Shown here piece after piece: positions 17,269 to 26,584 of a stretch of DNA of 64,000 nt (within the stretch, counting starts at the first letter, position 1; each line of letters begins with the position of its first letter). The DNA is taken from contig NZ_CP023690.1 in the NCBI RefSeq assembly GCF_008704795.1, forward strand, positions 5,342,501-5,406,500, in the 5' to 3' direction. The notes under the pieces were generated by a model. That model worked only from the letters and a program-made list of their open reading frames with translations. It did no database searches and was not told where the DNA came from. A program made the translations under genes and the position numbers. This DNA comes from Streptomyces spectabilis (lineage in GTDB: Bacteria; Actinomycetota; Actinomycetes; Streptomycetales; Streptomycetaceae).

Positions 17269-18975
17269 TCACTTGGCATCGGCATAGCACCGTACGACCC
17301 GAGTGGTGAACGGAAAGCGCACCGGGGTCTCGCCGAAGGCGATCCGCCCCGCCAGGTCCCCGGCCTCGCGCACCGCCGCCGCGACCTCCTGTGCCTCCTC
17401 GGCCGGGCAGTGCACGATCACCTCGTCGTGCTGGAAGAAGACCAGTTCGGCGCGGAGGTGGGCGGTCGCCCGCCGCAGCGCGGCCAGCATGAGCAGGGCC
17501 CACTCGGCGGCGCTGCCCTGCACCACGAAGTTCCGGGTGAAGCGCCCGCGCGCGCGGGCGTTGGTCGAGGCGTACCCGGGGGTGAACGCGTCCTCGCGCG
17601 GGGCGTCCTCGGGCTCGGCGGCGTCCTCCTGCGGCAGGCCCGCCTCGCCGAGGGCGTCCTCGCCGGAGCCCGCGGCGGGCGGGCTGGTCCGGCCGAGCCA
17701 GGTCCGCACGAGCCGGCCCTCCTCGCCCGCGCGCGCCGCGTCGTCGACGTACGCGACGGCCTGCGGGAAGCGGCGGCGCAGCGCCGCCAGGTTCTTCAGG
17801 CCGTCGCCGGAGGTCTGGCCGTAGACCGCGCCGAGCAGCGCCAGTTTGGCGTGCTCGCGGTCGCCGGAGAACGCGCGGTCCGACAGGCGCGTGTACAGGT
17901 CCTCGGGGCTGCCCGCGACGTCCATCAGGCCCCGGTCGCGCGAGATGGCGGCCAGGACGCGCGGCTCCATCTGGTCCGCGTCGGCGACGACGAGCCGCCA
18001 GCCCGGGTCGGCGACCACCGCGCGGCGGATCACCTTGGGGATCTGCAGGGCGCCGCCGCCGTTGGTGGTCCAGCGGCCGGTGACGGTGCCGCCCGGGGTG
18101 TACTCGGGCCGGAAGCGGCCGTCGCGCACCCAGTCCTGGAGCCAGGACCAGCCGTGCGCGGTCCACACGCGGTACAGCGACTTGTACTCCAGGAGCGGGC
18201 GCACGGCGGGGTGGTCGATCTCCTCCAGCTCCCAGCGCCGGGTCGAGCGGACCCTGACGCCCGCCCGCGCGAACGCCTTGACCACGTCGGCGGGCAGATC
18301 CGGGCGCACCCGGTGCCCGAACGCCGCGGACACCTCGTCGGCCAGCTCGGCCAGGCGCCGGGGCTCGCCGGCGCCGCCGTACCGCTCGCCGAGCAGTTCG
18401 GTGAGGACGTCGCGGTGGACGTCCGCGCGCCACGGGAGTCCCGCCCCGTTCATCTCGGCGGCCACGAGCATGCCCGCCGACTCGGCGGCGGTGAGCAGCC
18501 GCATCCGCCCCGGGTGCGCGGTCGCCTCATGCCGCTCGAGCTGCTTCGCGTACACCTCCACGAGGGCGTCGAAGGGCAGTGGGGCCGCCGCGGTCGGCTC
18601 GAACAGCGAGTCCTGCGCGCCGGGCACCGCGGCACGGGGCGCGGGGTCCGGGGGCACGGGTCTTCGCCTGCCGCGCGCCCAGGCGGCCGCCGCCGAACGC
18701 GGCTCGCCGAGCCGTCCCTCGTACGCGAGCAGCAGGGCCTCGGCGGCCTCCACGTCATAGCACCGCTCGACGCGGACGCCCGCCGCGAGCAGCCGGGGAT
18801 AGACGTCGGCGGTGGAGCGCCACACCCACCGGCCGACCCCGGCCCTGCGCCGCACCGCCTCGACGACGTCGGCCTCCCGCACGGCGGGCCCGACGAGCCG
18901 TCCGTCGTCGCCCACCGGCCCGACCAGGACACCCCCGTCCTCGTCCGCGCCGATCACCCACCGTTCCGCGTTCAT
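17269..18975 (-). CDS. Family A DNA polymerase-like protein (degenerate exonuclease/polymerase)
   Basis: The 568-residue protein matches the streptomycete family usually labelled bifunctional 3'-5' exonuclease/DNA polymerase. The polymerase palm keeps motif A aspartate (LVVADADQMEPRVLA in place of DYSQIELR), TPGGTVTGRWTTNGGGALQIPK, and motif C (FFQHDEVIVH). The O helix reads REHAKLALLGAVYG: the Arg, Lys and Tyr of Pol I are kept, but the Asn-Phe before Gly is Leu-Leu. The N-terminal 200 residues lack a recognisable DxE exonuclease motif, and an acidic insert of about 40 residues lies before motif C. It is divergent from the amidase gene. Role unknown; possibly repair or translesion synthesis. 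Confidence 0.85.
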   Translation of the reverse strand: MNAERWVIGADEDGGVLVGPVGDDGRLVGPAVREADVVEAVRRRAGVGRWVWRSTADVYPRLLAAGVRVERCYDVEAAEALLLAYEGRLGEPRSAAAAWARGRRRPVPPDPAPRAAVPGAQDSLFEPTAAAPLPFDALVEVYAKQLERHEATAHPGRMRLLTAAESAGMLVAAEMNGAGLPWRADVHRDVLTELLGERYGGAGEPRRLAELADEVSAAFGHRVRPDLPADVVKAFARAGVRVRSTRRWELEEIDHPAVRPLLEYKSLYRVWTAHGWSWLQDWVRDGRFRPEYTPGGTVTGRWTTNGGGALQIPKVIRRAVVADPGWRLVVADADQMEPRVLAAISRDRGLMDVAGSPEDLYTRLSDRAFSGDREHAKLALLGAVYGQTSGDGLKNLAALRRRFPQAVAYVDDAARAGEEGRLVRTWLGRTSPPAAGSGEDALGEAGLPQEDAAEPEDAPREDAFTPGYASTNARARGRFTRNFVVQGSAAEWALLMLAALRRATAHLRAELVFFQHDEVIVHCPAEEAQEVAAAVREAGDLAGRIAFGETPVRFPFTTRVVRCYADAK

Positions 18976-19082
18976 GCCCCGACGATCGCACCGCCCACTG
19001 ACAACGCCCCGCGGCCGCGGGCAGGACCCCGCATGGCCCACCCCGCATGCCGCCTCCATCCACCCCTGCCACGCTCGGTCCC

Positions 19083-19922
19083 ATGCGCGTCGCCCTGGCT
19101 CAGACCGACTGCGCACTCGGCGAGGTGGACGAGAACCTGGAGGTCGCCCGCGAGTGCGTGGCCCAGGCGCGGGCCCAGTCCGCCGACCTGGTGGTGTTCC
19201 CCGAGCTGAGCCTGCACGGCTACCACCTGGGCGCCCTGAGGCGGGACACCTCGCTTGCGGCCGACGACCCGCGCCTGCTCGACCTGTCCCTGCTCGGCCC
19301 GGACGTCCTGATCGGCCTGCACGAGCACACCAGCCTGCGCGCGTACAACACGGCGGGGTACTACGCGGCGGGCGCCCTGCGGCACGCGCACCGCAAGCTG
19401 TACCTGCCGAACTACCTCGCCTGGGAGGAGCGCAAGCACGTCAGCCCCGGCCAGCACCTGCGCGCCTACGACCTGCCCGGCGAGCACGGCCGCGCGGCCA
19501 CGCTGATCTGCAACGATGCCTGGCAGCCGGTGCTTCCGTGGCTCGCGGTGCAGGACGGCGCGGAGGTCATCGTCATCCCCACGAACAGCGCGGCGAGCCT
19601 CGACCCGGAGGCGATGGACACGGGCCTGTACTGGGACACCCTGCTGTCGTACACGGCCCGCATGCTCCAGTGCTGGGTGGTGTTCGTGAACCGCGTCGGG
19701 AACGAGAACGGGGCCACGTTCTGGGGCGGTTCGCGGGTCGTGGACCCGCGCGGCACGGTGGTGGCGCAGGCGCCCAAGTGGGAGGCGGGCCTGGTCACGG
19801 TCGACATCGACCTGCACGAGGCCCGCCGCCAGCGCCGCGCGGTCCCCCTCGTGGCGGAGGCCCGCCTCGGCCTGGTCGACCGAGAGGTCCGCCGCCTGAT
19901 CGACGAAGGCGGCGACTCCTAG
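19083..19922 (+). CDS. Nitrilase-superfamily carbon-nitrogen hydrolase
   Basis: The 279-residue cytoplasmic enzyme carries the complete triad E41 (VVFPELSLHGY), K105 (HRKLYLPNY) and C143 (LICNDAWQP). ATG 19083 is chosen because it starts the first strand (MRVALAQTDCALG); the frame extends 12 codons further up without a better site. It should hydrolyse an amide, carbamoyl or nitrile bond. The WEERKHVSPG segment after the lysine is typical of amidase branches that release ammonia from small amides. Substrate unknown. It is divergent from the polymerase-like gene and ends at a 28-bp hairpin shared with the convergent permease. Confidence 0.9.
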   Translation: MRVALAQTDCALGEVDENLEVARECVAQARAQSADLVVFPELSLHGYHLGALRRDTSLAADDPRLLDLSLLGPDVLIGLHEHTSLRAYNTAGYYAAGALRHAHRKLYLPNYLAWEERKHVSPGQHLRAYDLPGEHGRAATLICNDAWQPVLPWLAVQDGAEVIVIPTNSAASLDPEAMDTGLYWDTLLSYTARMLQCWVVFVNRVGNENGATFWGGSRVVDPRGTVVAQAPKWEAGLVTVDIDLHEARRQRRAVPLVAEARLGLVDREVRRLIDEGGDS

Positions 19923-19956
19923 GCAGGGGGCCCCGCAGCTCATCGGCGCTCCGCGC

Positions 19957-20036
19957 CTCGTCCTCAAACGCCGGACGGGCTGAAACTCTCCGGCTCGGGC
20001 CGTGGGTATTCAGCCCGTCCGGCGTTTGAGGACGAG
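19957..20036. terminator. Dispersed repeat, inverted pair forming a 28-bp hairpin (copy C)
   Basis: The arm at 19957-19984 is the exact reverse complement of 20009-20036, giving a perfect 28-bp stem with a 24-base loop. It lies between the convergent amidase and permease genes. The right arm also encodes the last residues (LVLKRRTG) and stop of the permease. It is the best-formed member of the dispersed repeat family and very probably acts as a bidirectional terminator. Confidence 0.85.
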
Positions 20037-22250
20037 CGCGCCAGCGCGATGAACGGCGGGTCCGGGCAGCCCCGCCACCCCCGCCACGACGGCCACCGCC
20101 CCGCACACCCCCGCGCACACCCCCATGGCCCCCCACGGCACCACCACCTCCACCGGCACCGAGAGGCGCGCCAGGGCCAGCGCGAGCCCGCCGAGCCCGA
20201 CCGCCGTCACCGCGAGCCCGAGCACCGCACCCACCGCCACCGCAAGCCCCGCCTCCCCGGCCGCGACAAGCCGCAGCTGCGCGCGGGTCGCCCCCGCCAG
20301 GCGCAGGGACCGCAGCTCCGGAGCCCGTACCGGCGCGGTCATCAGCAAGGTGGCGACCAGCGAGATCGCCGCGTACGCGAGGCAGAGCGCGAGCAGCACA
20401 AGCAGCCCGAGCCGGGTCTGCGGCCGCATGCCCGGGTACGCGGCGGCGAGCCAGTCCTCCACCGGCCGCACCTCGCCGCCGCTCGCGCGCAGCGCCCGCG
20501 CCACGGCGGCGCGGTCGGCCCCGGCACGGAGCCGCACGTCGAGCCGGTCCACCGGCGCGGCCGCCGCGTTCCGGGCGGTGACGTACGCGCCGTTGTCGCC
20601 GGTGCCGCGCGCGAGGACCGCCACGATCCGCAGCCGGGCCCGCCGCCCGTCGCCGAGCCACACGGCCACCCGGTCGCCGACGCGGCGGTGCTGCCACTCC
20701 TCGTCGACGACGATCGACCGGTCGTCGAGGTCGCGTACGTCGCCCGCCACGACCGGCAGCCGGGTGACCGCCGCGAACGCCGCCGGGTCCGCCACCGCCC
20801 GAGCCTCGGCCCTGACCACCGCCGATCCTTCGTCCTCGGGCACGAAGACGGCGGTGGCGGCGGACGCGGCGACGGTGGCGCCCGGGAGCGGGCCCACGGG
20901 CCGCAGGCCGCCGCCGGTGCCGTCGCCCGTGACGACCAGGTCGGCGGCGGTGCGCTGCCGCGCCTCCGCCGCCTTCGCCGCGCCGACCGTCGCGGCCGAA
21001 CCGAGCAGACAGCCCGCGAGCGCGACGGTGACGAGGACGGGCGCGGCCACGGCGGCGGTGCGGCGCACCCCGGCGCCGCTGTTGGCGCGGACGACCCGGG
21101 CCAGGGCCGCCGCACGGCGCACCCGCCCCGGCCGCGCGGGGACGGGCCAGCGGAACAGGGCCACGACGTGCCGCACGAGCAGCGGCGCGAGCGCGGCGAC
21201 CGCTGTCGCCAGGATCATCGGCTGGGTGGTGTACGTCTTGCGCTTGAGCAGGTCCGAAGGGTCCGACCACAGCGTCCAGGCGAGCAGCCCGAGCGCCCCC
21301 GCGAGCAGCGCCGCGCCCGCGACGCGGCGGCCGGGCGGCATGACGCCGGTGTCGAGCGACGCCTCGCGCAGCGCCTCCACGGGGCTGACCCGGGCCGCAC
21401 GGCGCGCCGCGCTCCAGGCCCCGGCGACGGCGACCAGGAGCCCGGTCCAGAAGGCGAGTTGGTACGGCCACCAGGTCCAGCGCAGGCCCTCGGCCACCGT
21501 GAACCACGGCGGCGCGACCTCCGCGTCCACCAGGGCCCGCGCCAGACGCGGCGCGCCCAGGGCCCCGAGCGTGCAGCCCGTGGCGGCCGCCGCGGCCCCG
21601 ACCACCAGGGCCTCGCCGAGCAGCCACCGCCGCACCTGCCCGCGGCTCGCCCCGGCCGCCCGCAGCAGGCCGAGCTCCCGGCGGCGCAGCGCCACCACGA
21701 ACGCGAACGTGGACGCGGTCACGAACGCCGACACGAACACGGCGACGCCGCCCGCCGTGCCGAGGAACGCGTTCACGGCCACGAGCGCCCGCCCGTCCCG
21801 CTCGGCGCCGGGGTCGACGCGGGCGCGATCGGCGCCGGTGAGCACGCGGGCCCCGGTGCCGGACGCGGCGACGGCGGCCCGCACCGCGCCGACGGGCGCG
21901 CTCACGCCGACGGCGTCCGGCAACCGGCTCCCGCGGTCCGGCGGCCCGCTCCCGCGCACGGGCCCGAGCCGCCGCAGGGCCGCGAGCAGATCCTTGTCCA
22001 CAGGGTGTGGATGAGCGAGCCGCTCGCTGACGCGCTCGGTCTCCGGGCCCCGGCGCACCGGCACGCTCAGCGTGTCCCGCCCGGCCACGACGACGGGCGC
22101 CCCGGCGAACCGCTGCGGCGCCCGCTCCGCCCCGCCCGTGCTCGCCGCGAGCCCCACCCCCATGGCGGCGGTCAGCGCGACGCCCAGGGCGAGGGCGACG
22201 AAGGCGCCGAGGAACCCGGCCCAGCGAGAACGGAGCGAAGCAAAGATCAT
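20010..22250 (-). CDS. FtsX/MacB-type ABC transporter permease, without adjacent ATPase
   Basis: This 746-residue membrane protein has an N-terminal transmembrane segment (FLGAFVALALGVALTAAMGVG), two FtsX-type modules each with three to four hydrophobic helices, and an extracytoplasmic segment between them. The motif LRRRELGLLRAAGASRGQVRRWLLGE is typical of the cytoplasmic face of FtsX domains, and a second copy is ELRSLRLAGATRAQLRLVAAGE. Such permeases move lipids, peptides or lipoproteins with a LolD-like ATPase, but none is encoded next to it. The upstream neighbour is a divergent DUF2786 gene. The far C-terminus is encoded by the dispersed repeat. Confidence 0.88.
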   Translation of the reverse strand: MIFASLRSRWAGFLGAFVALALGVALTAAMGVGLAASTGGAERAPQRFAGAPVVVAGRDTLSVPVRRGPETERVSERLAHPHPVDKDLLAALRRLGPVRGSGPPDRGSRLPDAVGVSAPVGAVRAAVAASGTGARVLTGADRARVDPGAERDGRALVAVNAFLGTAGGVAVFVSAFVTASTFAFVVALRRRELGLLRAAGASRGQVRRWLLGEALVVGAAAAATGCTLGALGAPRLARALVDAEVAPPWFTVAEGLRWTWWPYQLAFWTGLLVAVAGAWSAARRAARVSPVEALREASLDTGVMPPGRRVAGAALLAGALGLLAWTLWSDPSDLLKRKTYTTQPMILATAVAALAPLLVRHVVALFRWPVPARPGRVRRAAALARVVRANSGAGVRRTAAVAAPVLVTVALAGCLLGSAATVGAAKAAEARQRTAADLVVTGDGTGGGLRPVGPLPGATVAASAATAVFVPEDEGSAVVRAEARAVADPAAFAAVTRLPVVAGDVRDLDDRSIVVDEEWQHRRVGDRVAVWLGDGRRARLRIVAVLARGTGDNGAYVTARNAAAAPVDRLDVRLRAGADRAAVARALRASGGEVRPVEDWLAAAYPGMRPQTRLGLLVLLALCLAYAAISLVATLLMTAPVRAPELRSLRLAGATRAQLRLVAAGEAGLAVAVGAVLGLAVTAVGLGGLALALARLSVPVEVVVPWGAMGVCAGVCGAVAVVAGVAGLPGPAVHRAGALVLKRRTG

Positions 22251-22334
22251 GCCTCAAGCGAACCGCCCCGGGCCCGCCGCCTCACGCCCCCTGGCGGGCG
22301 GATCGGGGGTAGGGCCAGACCTACCCTTAGGGGT

Positions 22335-23660
22335 ATGGACTCGGTGATCGACAAGGCGTTCGCGGCAGCGCTGTACGCGGGTGCGGCGGCCTCGGGAACC
22401 ACCGGGACCGACGACGACGGCGACGACGGTCACGGGGACGGCGGCACCGCGAAGCGGCGGGACGGGCGCAGGCGGCGCGGGCGCCCCGGGCGTCCGGGGC
22501 GGGCGTCCGGCCGGGCCGCCGGTGCGGGGCTCGTCGACGACGCCCTCGACACCGCCGCCTCCCTCCTCGCCGCCACCCCCTCGGCCGACGCCGAAGTGGC
22601 GCGCCGCGGCGAGGAGTTCGTCCGGCGCGCCTGGGAGCGCGGCTGGCAGCCCGCCGACGTGGTCCGGCTCGTGCGCCGCGACCTCGACGAGGACCACGTA
22701 CGCCTCGCCGCCGAACTGATCCGCGCCGAGACCCGCCGCTACGCCCCCGGTCGGCTGCCCGCCCGCTGGCCCGCCCAGCTCGCGGAGCTCGACGCGCTCG
22801 CCCCGTGGCGCGCCCCCGACCGCTTCACGCGCGCCACCGCCCTCCTCACGCTCTACCGCCTCCTGCTGCGCCTGCCCGCCGTCGAGCCGGTCGGCCCGCC
22901 GCCCGGCGCCCGCGCCCCGCTCGACACCCCGCCCGCGCACGGCGAGCCGCGCGCCCTCACCCGGATCCGCGCCCTGCTCGCCAAGGCCGAGGCCACCGGA
23001 TATCCGGAGGAGGCGGAGGCCCTCACCGCGAAGGCGCAGGAGCTGATGGCCCGCTACAGCGTCGACGAGGCGCTCATCGCCGCGCGCACGCACGCCGCCG
23101 GCACGCCCGGCGCCTGCCGCGTCGGCGTCGACGCCCCGTACGAGACTGCGAAGGCGATCCTCCTCGACGCCGTCGCCACCGCGAACCGCTGCCGCGCCGT
23201 GTGGAACGAGGCCTTCGCCTTCACCACCGTCGTCGGCTTCGAACCCGACCTGGACGTGGTCGAGTTGCTGTACGCCTCCCTCCTGGTCCAGGGCGCCGCC
23301 GCCATGACCACCGCGGAGGCGGACCAGCGCGCGGGCGGCCGCAACCGCACCAAGACCTTCCGCCAGGCCTTCTGGATGGCGTACGCCCACCGCGTCGGCG
23401 CCCGCCTGGAGGCCGCGGCCGCGCCCGTCACGCACGAGGACGGGGACGGGGCGCTGCTTCCGGTGCTCGTGGCCCGGGACGTCTCCGTCACCGACCGCAC
23501 GGAGCGGATGTTCCCGGAGACCACCACGACCCGCGTGCGGGGCGTGGTGGACGGCGCGGGCTGGGCCGAGGGCGCCGCCGCGGCGGCGGGCGCTACCCTG
23601 CACGCACGCGTGAGGCTTCCGGACACCTCTTCGGACGCCTCTCCGGGAACCAGGGGGTGA
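22335..23660 (+). CDS. DUF2786 domain protein
   Basis: The 441-residue protein starts at ATG 22335. It has a disordered Asp/Gly then Arg-rich stretch (about 20-55), a helical region, and the DUF2786 signature (about 205-250, TRIRALLAKAEATGYPEEAEALTAKAQELMARYSVDEALI), followed by a conserved C-terminal half with NRTKTFRQAFWMAYAHRVGARL. DUF2786 proteins are uncharacterised; the signature also occurs next to metallopeptidase-like domains, but I see no HExxH here. The region before the start holds GGTAGGG, CTACCCTTAGGGGTA and no ordinary ribosome-binding site, so the message may be nearly leaderless. It is followed after six bases by the MerR gene. Confidence 0.85.
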   Translation: MDSVIDKAFAAALYAGAAASGTTGTDDDGDDGHGDGGTAKRRDGRRRRGRPGRPGRASGRAAGAGLVDDALDTAASLLAATPSADAEVARRGEEFVRRAWERGWQPADVVRLVRRDLDEDHVRLAAELIRAETRRYAPGRLPARWPAQLAELDALAPWRAPDRFTRATALLTLYRLLLRLPAVEPVGPPPGARAPLDTPPAHGEPRALTRIRALLAKAEATGYPEEAEALTAKAQELMARYSVDEALIAARTHAAGTPGACRVGVDAPYETAKAILLDAVATANRCRAVWNEAFAFTTVVGFEPDLDVVELLYASLLVQGAAAMTTAEADQRAGGRNRTKTFRQAFWMAYAHRVGARLEAAAAPVTHEDGDGALLPVLVARDVSVTDRTERMFPETTTTRVRGVVDGAGWAEGAAAAAGATLHARVRLPDTSSDASPGTRG

Positions 23661-23666
23661 CATGAC

Positions 23667-24044
23667 ATGCGCATCGGAGAGCTGTCGGAACGCACCGGCA
23701 CGTCCCGCAGACTGCTGCGCTACTACGAGGAACAGGGCCTGATCGTCGCGGACCGGACCCCGAACGGCTACCGCGACTACGACGAGTTCTACGTCGACCG
23801 CGTCCTGCAGATCCGCGGCCTGCTGGAGGCCGGGCTCCCCACCCGCCTCATCAAGCAGATCCTGCCCTGCCTGAACAAGCCCCGGATCATCCACTTCCCG
23901 GACGCGACCCCGGAGATGCTCGCCACCCTGGAGCACGAACGCGACCGCATGACCGAACGCGTCGAATGCCTCACCCGCAACCGCGACGCGATAGCGGACT
24001 ACTTGGCAGCGGTACGAGAAACCCGCGCCCAACAGCCCGCCTAG
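23667..24044 (+). CDS. MerR family transcriptional regulator
   Basis: The 125-residue protein has the MerR winged helix at the N-terminus (MRIGELSERTGTSRRLLRYYEEQGLIVADRTPNGYRDY) and a coiled-coil dimerisation helix (about 85-118). Its two cysteines (LPCLN, VECLT) are not arranged like a metal site of MerR/CueR, so it more likely senses an organic ligand or stress. It lies six bases downstream of the DUF2786 gene and 68 bases upstream of the FUSC exporter; either could be its target. The start has GGGGG about ten bases upstream. Confidence 0.9.
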   Translation: MRIGELSERTGTSRRLLRYYEEQGLIVADRTPNGYRDYDEFYVDRVLQIRGLLEAGLPTRLIKQILPCLNKPRIIHFPDATPEMLATLEHERDRMTERVECLTRNRDAIADYLAAVRETRAQQPA

Positions 24045-24112
24045 GCGCCCGACCGTACCCCCGGCCCCGACCCCTAGGGCAAAACCCCCAAAACGCTGCG
24101 TACCATCACGGA

Positions 24113-26254
24113 GTGACCTGGTGGCGAGCCCTGAGACAGACCGCCCACACGGGCCTGTCCGTGGAACGCCGCCGCCTGGAACCCCTGGTGGCCCTCCGCG
24201 GAGCCACCGGCCTCGCCCTGGTCATCGGCGCGAGCCTCGCCCTCTTCGGCCCCGCCGTGGCGGCCAGCTCCGCGTTCGGCGCGTACCAGGCGGCCATCGC
24301 CACGTTCCAGCGCAGCTGGCGCCCGCGCCCCGAGCTGGCCATCGCCTCCGGCACGAGCCTGGCCGTCTCCACCTTCCTCGGCTACGCGACGGCCTCCCAC
24401 CAGCCCCTGTTCCTGGCCCTGCTCGCCCTGTGGACCTGCCTCGCGGGCCTGAGCTGGGCGGCGGGCCCCACGATCGGCCTCATCGCCACGTCCAACGTCG
24501 CGATCATGCTGGTGACGATCACCCTCCCCACCTCGATCGCGGCGGCCGCCGGCCACGCGGCGATGATGGTCGCGGGCGGCCTGGTCCAGGCGGCCCTCGT
24601 GGTCCTCTTCCCGGTACGCCGCTGGGGCGCCCACCGCGACGCCCTCGCCGACGCACTGGCCGCCGAGGCCGACTACGCGCGGCGCCTGCGCCACGACCCG
24701 GTGGCGCCCTTCGACCCGATCCCGCTGATGGCGGCCCGCGACGCCGCGACGATCACCCCGCGCCAGGCCCGCACCCGCCCCGCCGAACTCCACGGCGCCC
24801 GCGGCCTCGCCGAACGCGTCCGCCCGGTGCTCGCCTCCCTGGCCGACCCGGCGATGGGCGTCCCCGAAGAGGGCCCCGAACGCGCCCGCGCCCGTGAACT
24901 CCTCGCCGCGGCGGCCGACATCCTCGACGCCGCGGCCCGAGCGATCCGCCACGGCACCCCCGTCCGCCTGCCGTCCCCCGCCGTGGCCGCCTTCCAGACC
25001 CCCGACACGGGCGCCATCCTCCAGGGCCCGCCCCACCGGGCGGCGACGCGCCTGGGCGCCCTGCTCAAGGACGTGGTGGAAGTCGCGGGCGGCCGCACGG
25101 CCGAGGCGCCGGGCGACCGCGACCCCAAGGCGGCCGACAAGAACCTCCTCCGCCCGGGCCTGGCCGCCCTGGTCCCCGCGGCGGCCAGGGCCGTGCGCGC
25201 GGAGCTGCGCCGGCGCGGCTCCCCGGTGACCCGCCACGCCCTCCGCGTCACCACGGTCACCACCGCGGGCTACGCCCTGGGCACCTACCTTCCCCTCGGC
25301 CACGCCTACTGGGCCCCCATGGCCTCCGTCATGGTGATGCGCCCGGACTTCTCCCAGACGTACTCCCGTGCCGTGGCCCGCTTCGCGGGCACCCTCGTGG
25401 GCGTGGCCCTGGCCACCGGCCTGGTCCAGCTCACCCACCCGGGCACGCGCCTGTCCGCGGCCCTCGCCGTCGCCTCCGCCGGACTCATGTACCTGCTGAT
25501 GCGCACGGGCCAGTTCGCCGCCCAGGCCTGCGTCGCCGCGTACGTGGTGTTCCTGCTCGGCATGGGCGGCGAGGAGTGGACGCAGACGGTCCCGGAGCGC
25601 GTCTTCCTCACGCTGCTCGGCGGCGCCCTCGCGATGCTCGCGTACGCCCTCTACCCGGCCTGGGAGACCCCGCGCCTGCGCACACGGCTCGCGGACTGGC
25701 TGGCGGCGGACGGCCGGTACGCCGCCGCCGTCGTCGGCCACTACGCCGAACCCGCGGGCAAGTCCTGCCCGGACGTCCGCGAGACGCTCCTCGCCGCCCG
25801 GGACGCCCGCGTCGCCTGGCAGGAGGCGGCCGAGCGCGCCCAGCGGGAGCCCGTGCGCCACCGCGGCCTGTCCCGCGCCGCCGCGCAGGACGCCGAGCAC
25901 GCCCTGGTGCAGATCGGCCGCGTCGCCATGCTGATGGAGGCGCACCTGCCGGAGCGCGGCGCGCCCCCGGTCCCGGCCGCGGCCCGCTTCGCGGACGCCC
26001 TGCGCACCGCGACCGCGCAGGGCGCGAAGGCCGTGCGCGAACGCCGCGTCCCCACCTGGGACCCGGTGCGCGAGGCCCTGGCCGCCTGGGACGGCGAGGG
26101 CGTCCCGGACCGCGTCGTCCGCCGGGGCGCGAACCTCCTGCTCCAGGCCCTCGACGAGCTGTCCGACGCCCTGGACACGACGCCTCCGCCGATGCTGGTG
26201 GACGGCACGGACAGCGGCGTACGCACGGAGCGGCCGGGGCCCGCCGACCCCTGA
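24113..26254 (+). CDS. FUSC family aromatic-compound exporter-like membrane protein
   Basis: The 713-residue protein starts at GTG 24113. It has two membrane blocks of about five to six helices each (residues about 25-165 and 385-520), each followed by a long soluble helical domain. This is the duplicated architecture of fusaric acid resistance/YccS/AaeB proteins. The second block contains HAYWAPMASVMVMRPDFSQTYSRAVARFAGTLVG, the conserved FUSC signature. It is likely to export aromatic acids or other small toxic compounds across the inner membrane. The MerR gene just upstream may control it. Confidence 0.88.
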   Translation: MTWWRALRQTAHTGLSVERRRLEPLVALRGATGLALVIGASLALFGPAVAASSAFGAYQAAIATFQRSWRPRPELAIASGTSLAVSTFLGYATASHQPLFLALLALWTCLAGLSWAAGPTIGLIATSNVAIMLVTITLPTSIAAAAGHAAMMVAGGLVQAALVVLFPVRRWGAHRDALADALAAEADYARRLRHDPVAPFDPIPLMAARDAATITPRQARTRPAELHGARGLAERVRPVLASLADPAMGVPEEGPERARARELLAAAADILDAAARAIRHGTPVRLPSPAVAAFQTPDTGAILQGPPHRAATRLGALLKDVVEVAGGRTAEAPGDRDPKAADKNLLRPGLAALVPAAARAVRAELRRRGSPVTRHALRVTTVTTAGYALGTYLPLGHAYWAPMASVMVMRPDFSQTYSRAVARFAGTLVGVALATGLVQLTHPGTRLSAALAVASAGLMYLLMRTGQFAAQACVAAYVVFLLGMGGEEWTQTVPERVFLTLLGGALAMLAYALYPAWETPRLRTRLADWLAADGRYAAAVVGHYAEPAGKSCPDVRETLLAARDARVAWQEAAERAQREPVRHRGLSRAAAQDAEHALVQIGRVAMLMEAHLPERGAPPVPAAARFADALRTATAQGAKAVRERRVPTWDPVREALAAWDGEGVPDRVVRRGANLLLQALDELSDALDTTPPPMLVDGTDSGVRTERPGPADP

Positions 26255-26278
26255 GCGCTTCGTCTGCCGGCGCCGTGG

Positions 26279-26584
26279 CTACCAGGAGGACTTGCGCACC
26301 CCGGGCAGGAATCCGGCGTGCGCCTGCTCCCGCAGCCGCACCCGGGAGAGCCCGAACGTCCCCACGTATCCGCGGGGGCGCCCGTCCACGCTGTCGCGGT
26401 TGCGTACGCGCGTGGCGCTGGCGTCGCGCGGCTGGCGCGCCAATTCCCGCCGGGCCGCGAGCCGTTCGGCGTCCGGCGTGGACGGGCGGCGGATGATCTC
26501 CTTCAGCTCGGCCCGCCGCTCGGCGTACCGGGCGACGACCTCGCGCCGCTTCTCGTTCTTCGCGATCTTGCTCTTCTTGGCCAT
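26279..26584 (-). CDS. rpsN: 30S ribosomal protein S14, zinc-independent paralogue
   Basis: The 101-residue S14 begins [30 protein letters not shown] and ends [23 protein letters not shown]. It has no cysteine, so it is the long zinc-free (C-minus) form rather than the short CxxC zinc-ribbon form. It assembles into the head of the 30S subunit. Its start overlaps the L28 stop by one base (TGATG arrangement), giving translational coupling. Expected to be made under zinc starvation, replacing the zinc form. Confidence 0.95.
   Translation of the reverse strand: MAKKSKIAKNEKRREVVARYAERRAELKEIIRRPSTPDAERLAARRELARQPRDASATRVRNRDSVDGRPRGYVGTFGLSRVRLREQAHAGFLPGVRKSSW

Noticed and set aside
15410..18433. 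A 1007-codon open frame on the minus strand across the AfsR-type gene and polymerase gene, rich in GRRNRGRRDTRRGH
   Set aside because: It is the antisense of the VPAPG repeat and of two well-supported genes. High G+C keeps opposite frames open, and its composition is not protein-like.
19957..20036. Terminal inverted repeats of an insertion sequence
   Set aside because: Only 24 bases lie between the arms, no transposase is near, and the same element occurs at other gene ends as a hairpin.
20049..22334. Long plus-strand open frame upstream of the DUF2786 gene
   Set aside because: It is antisense to the FtsX-type permease, whose frame has clear domains. The DUF2786 product starts naturally at 22335.
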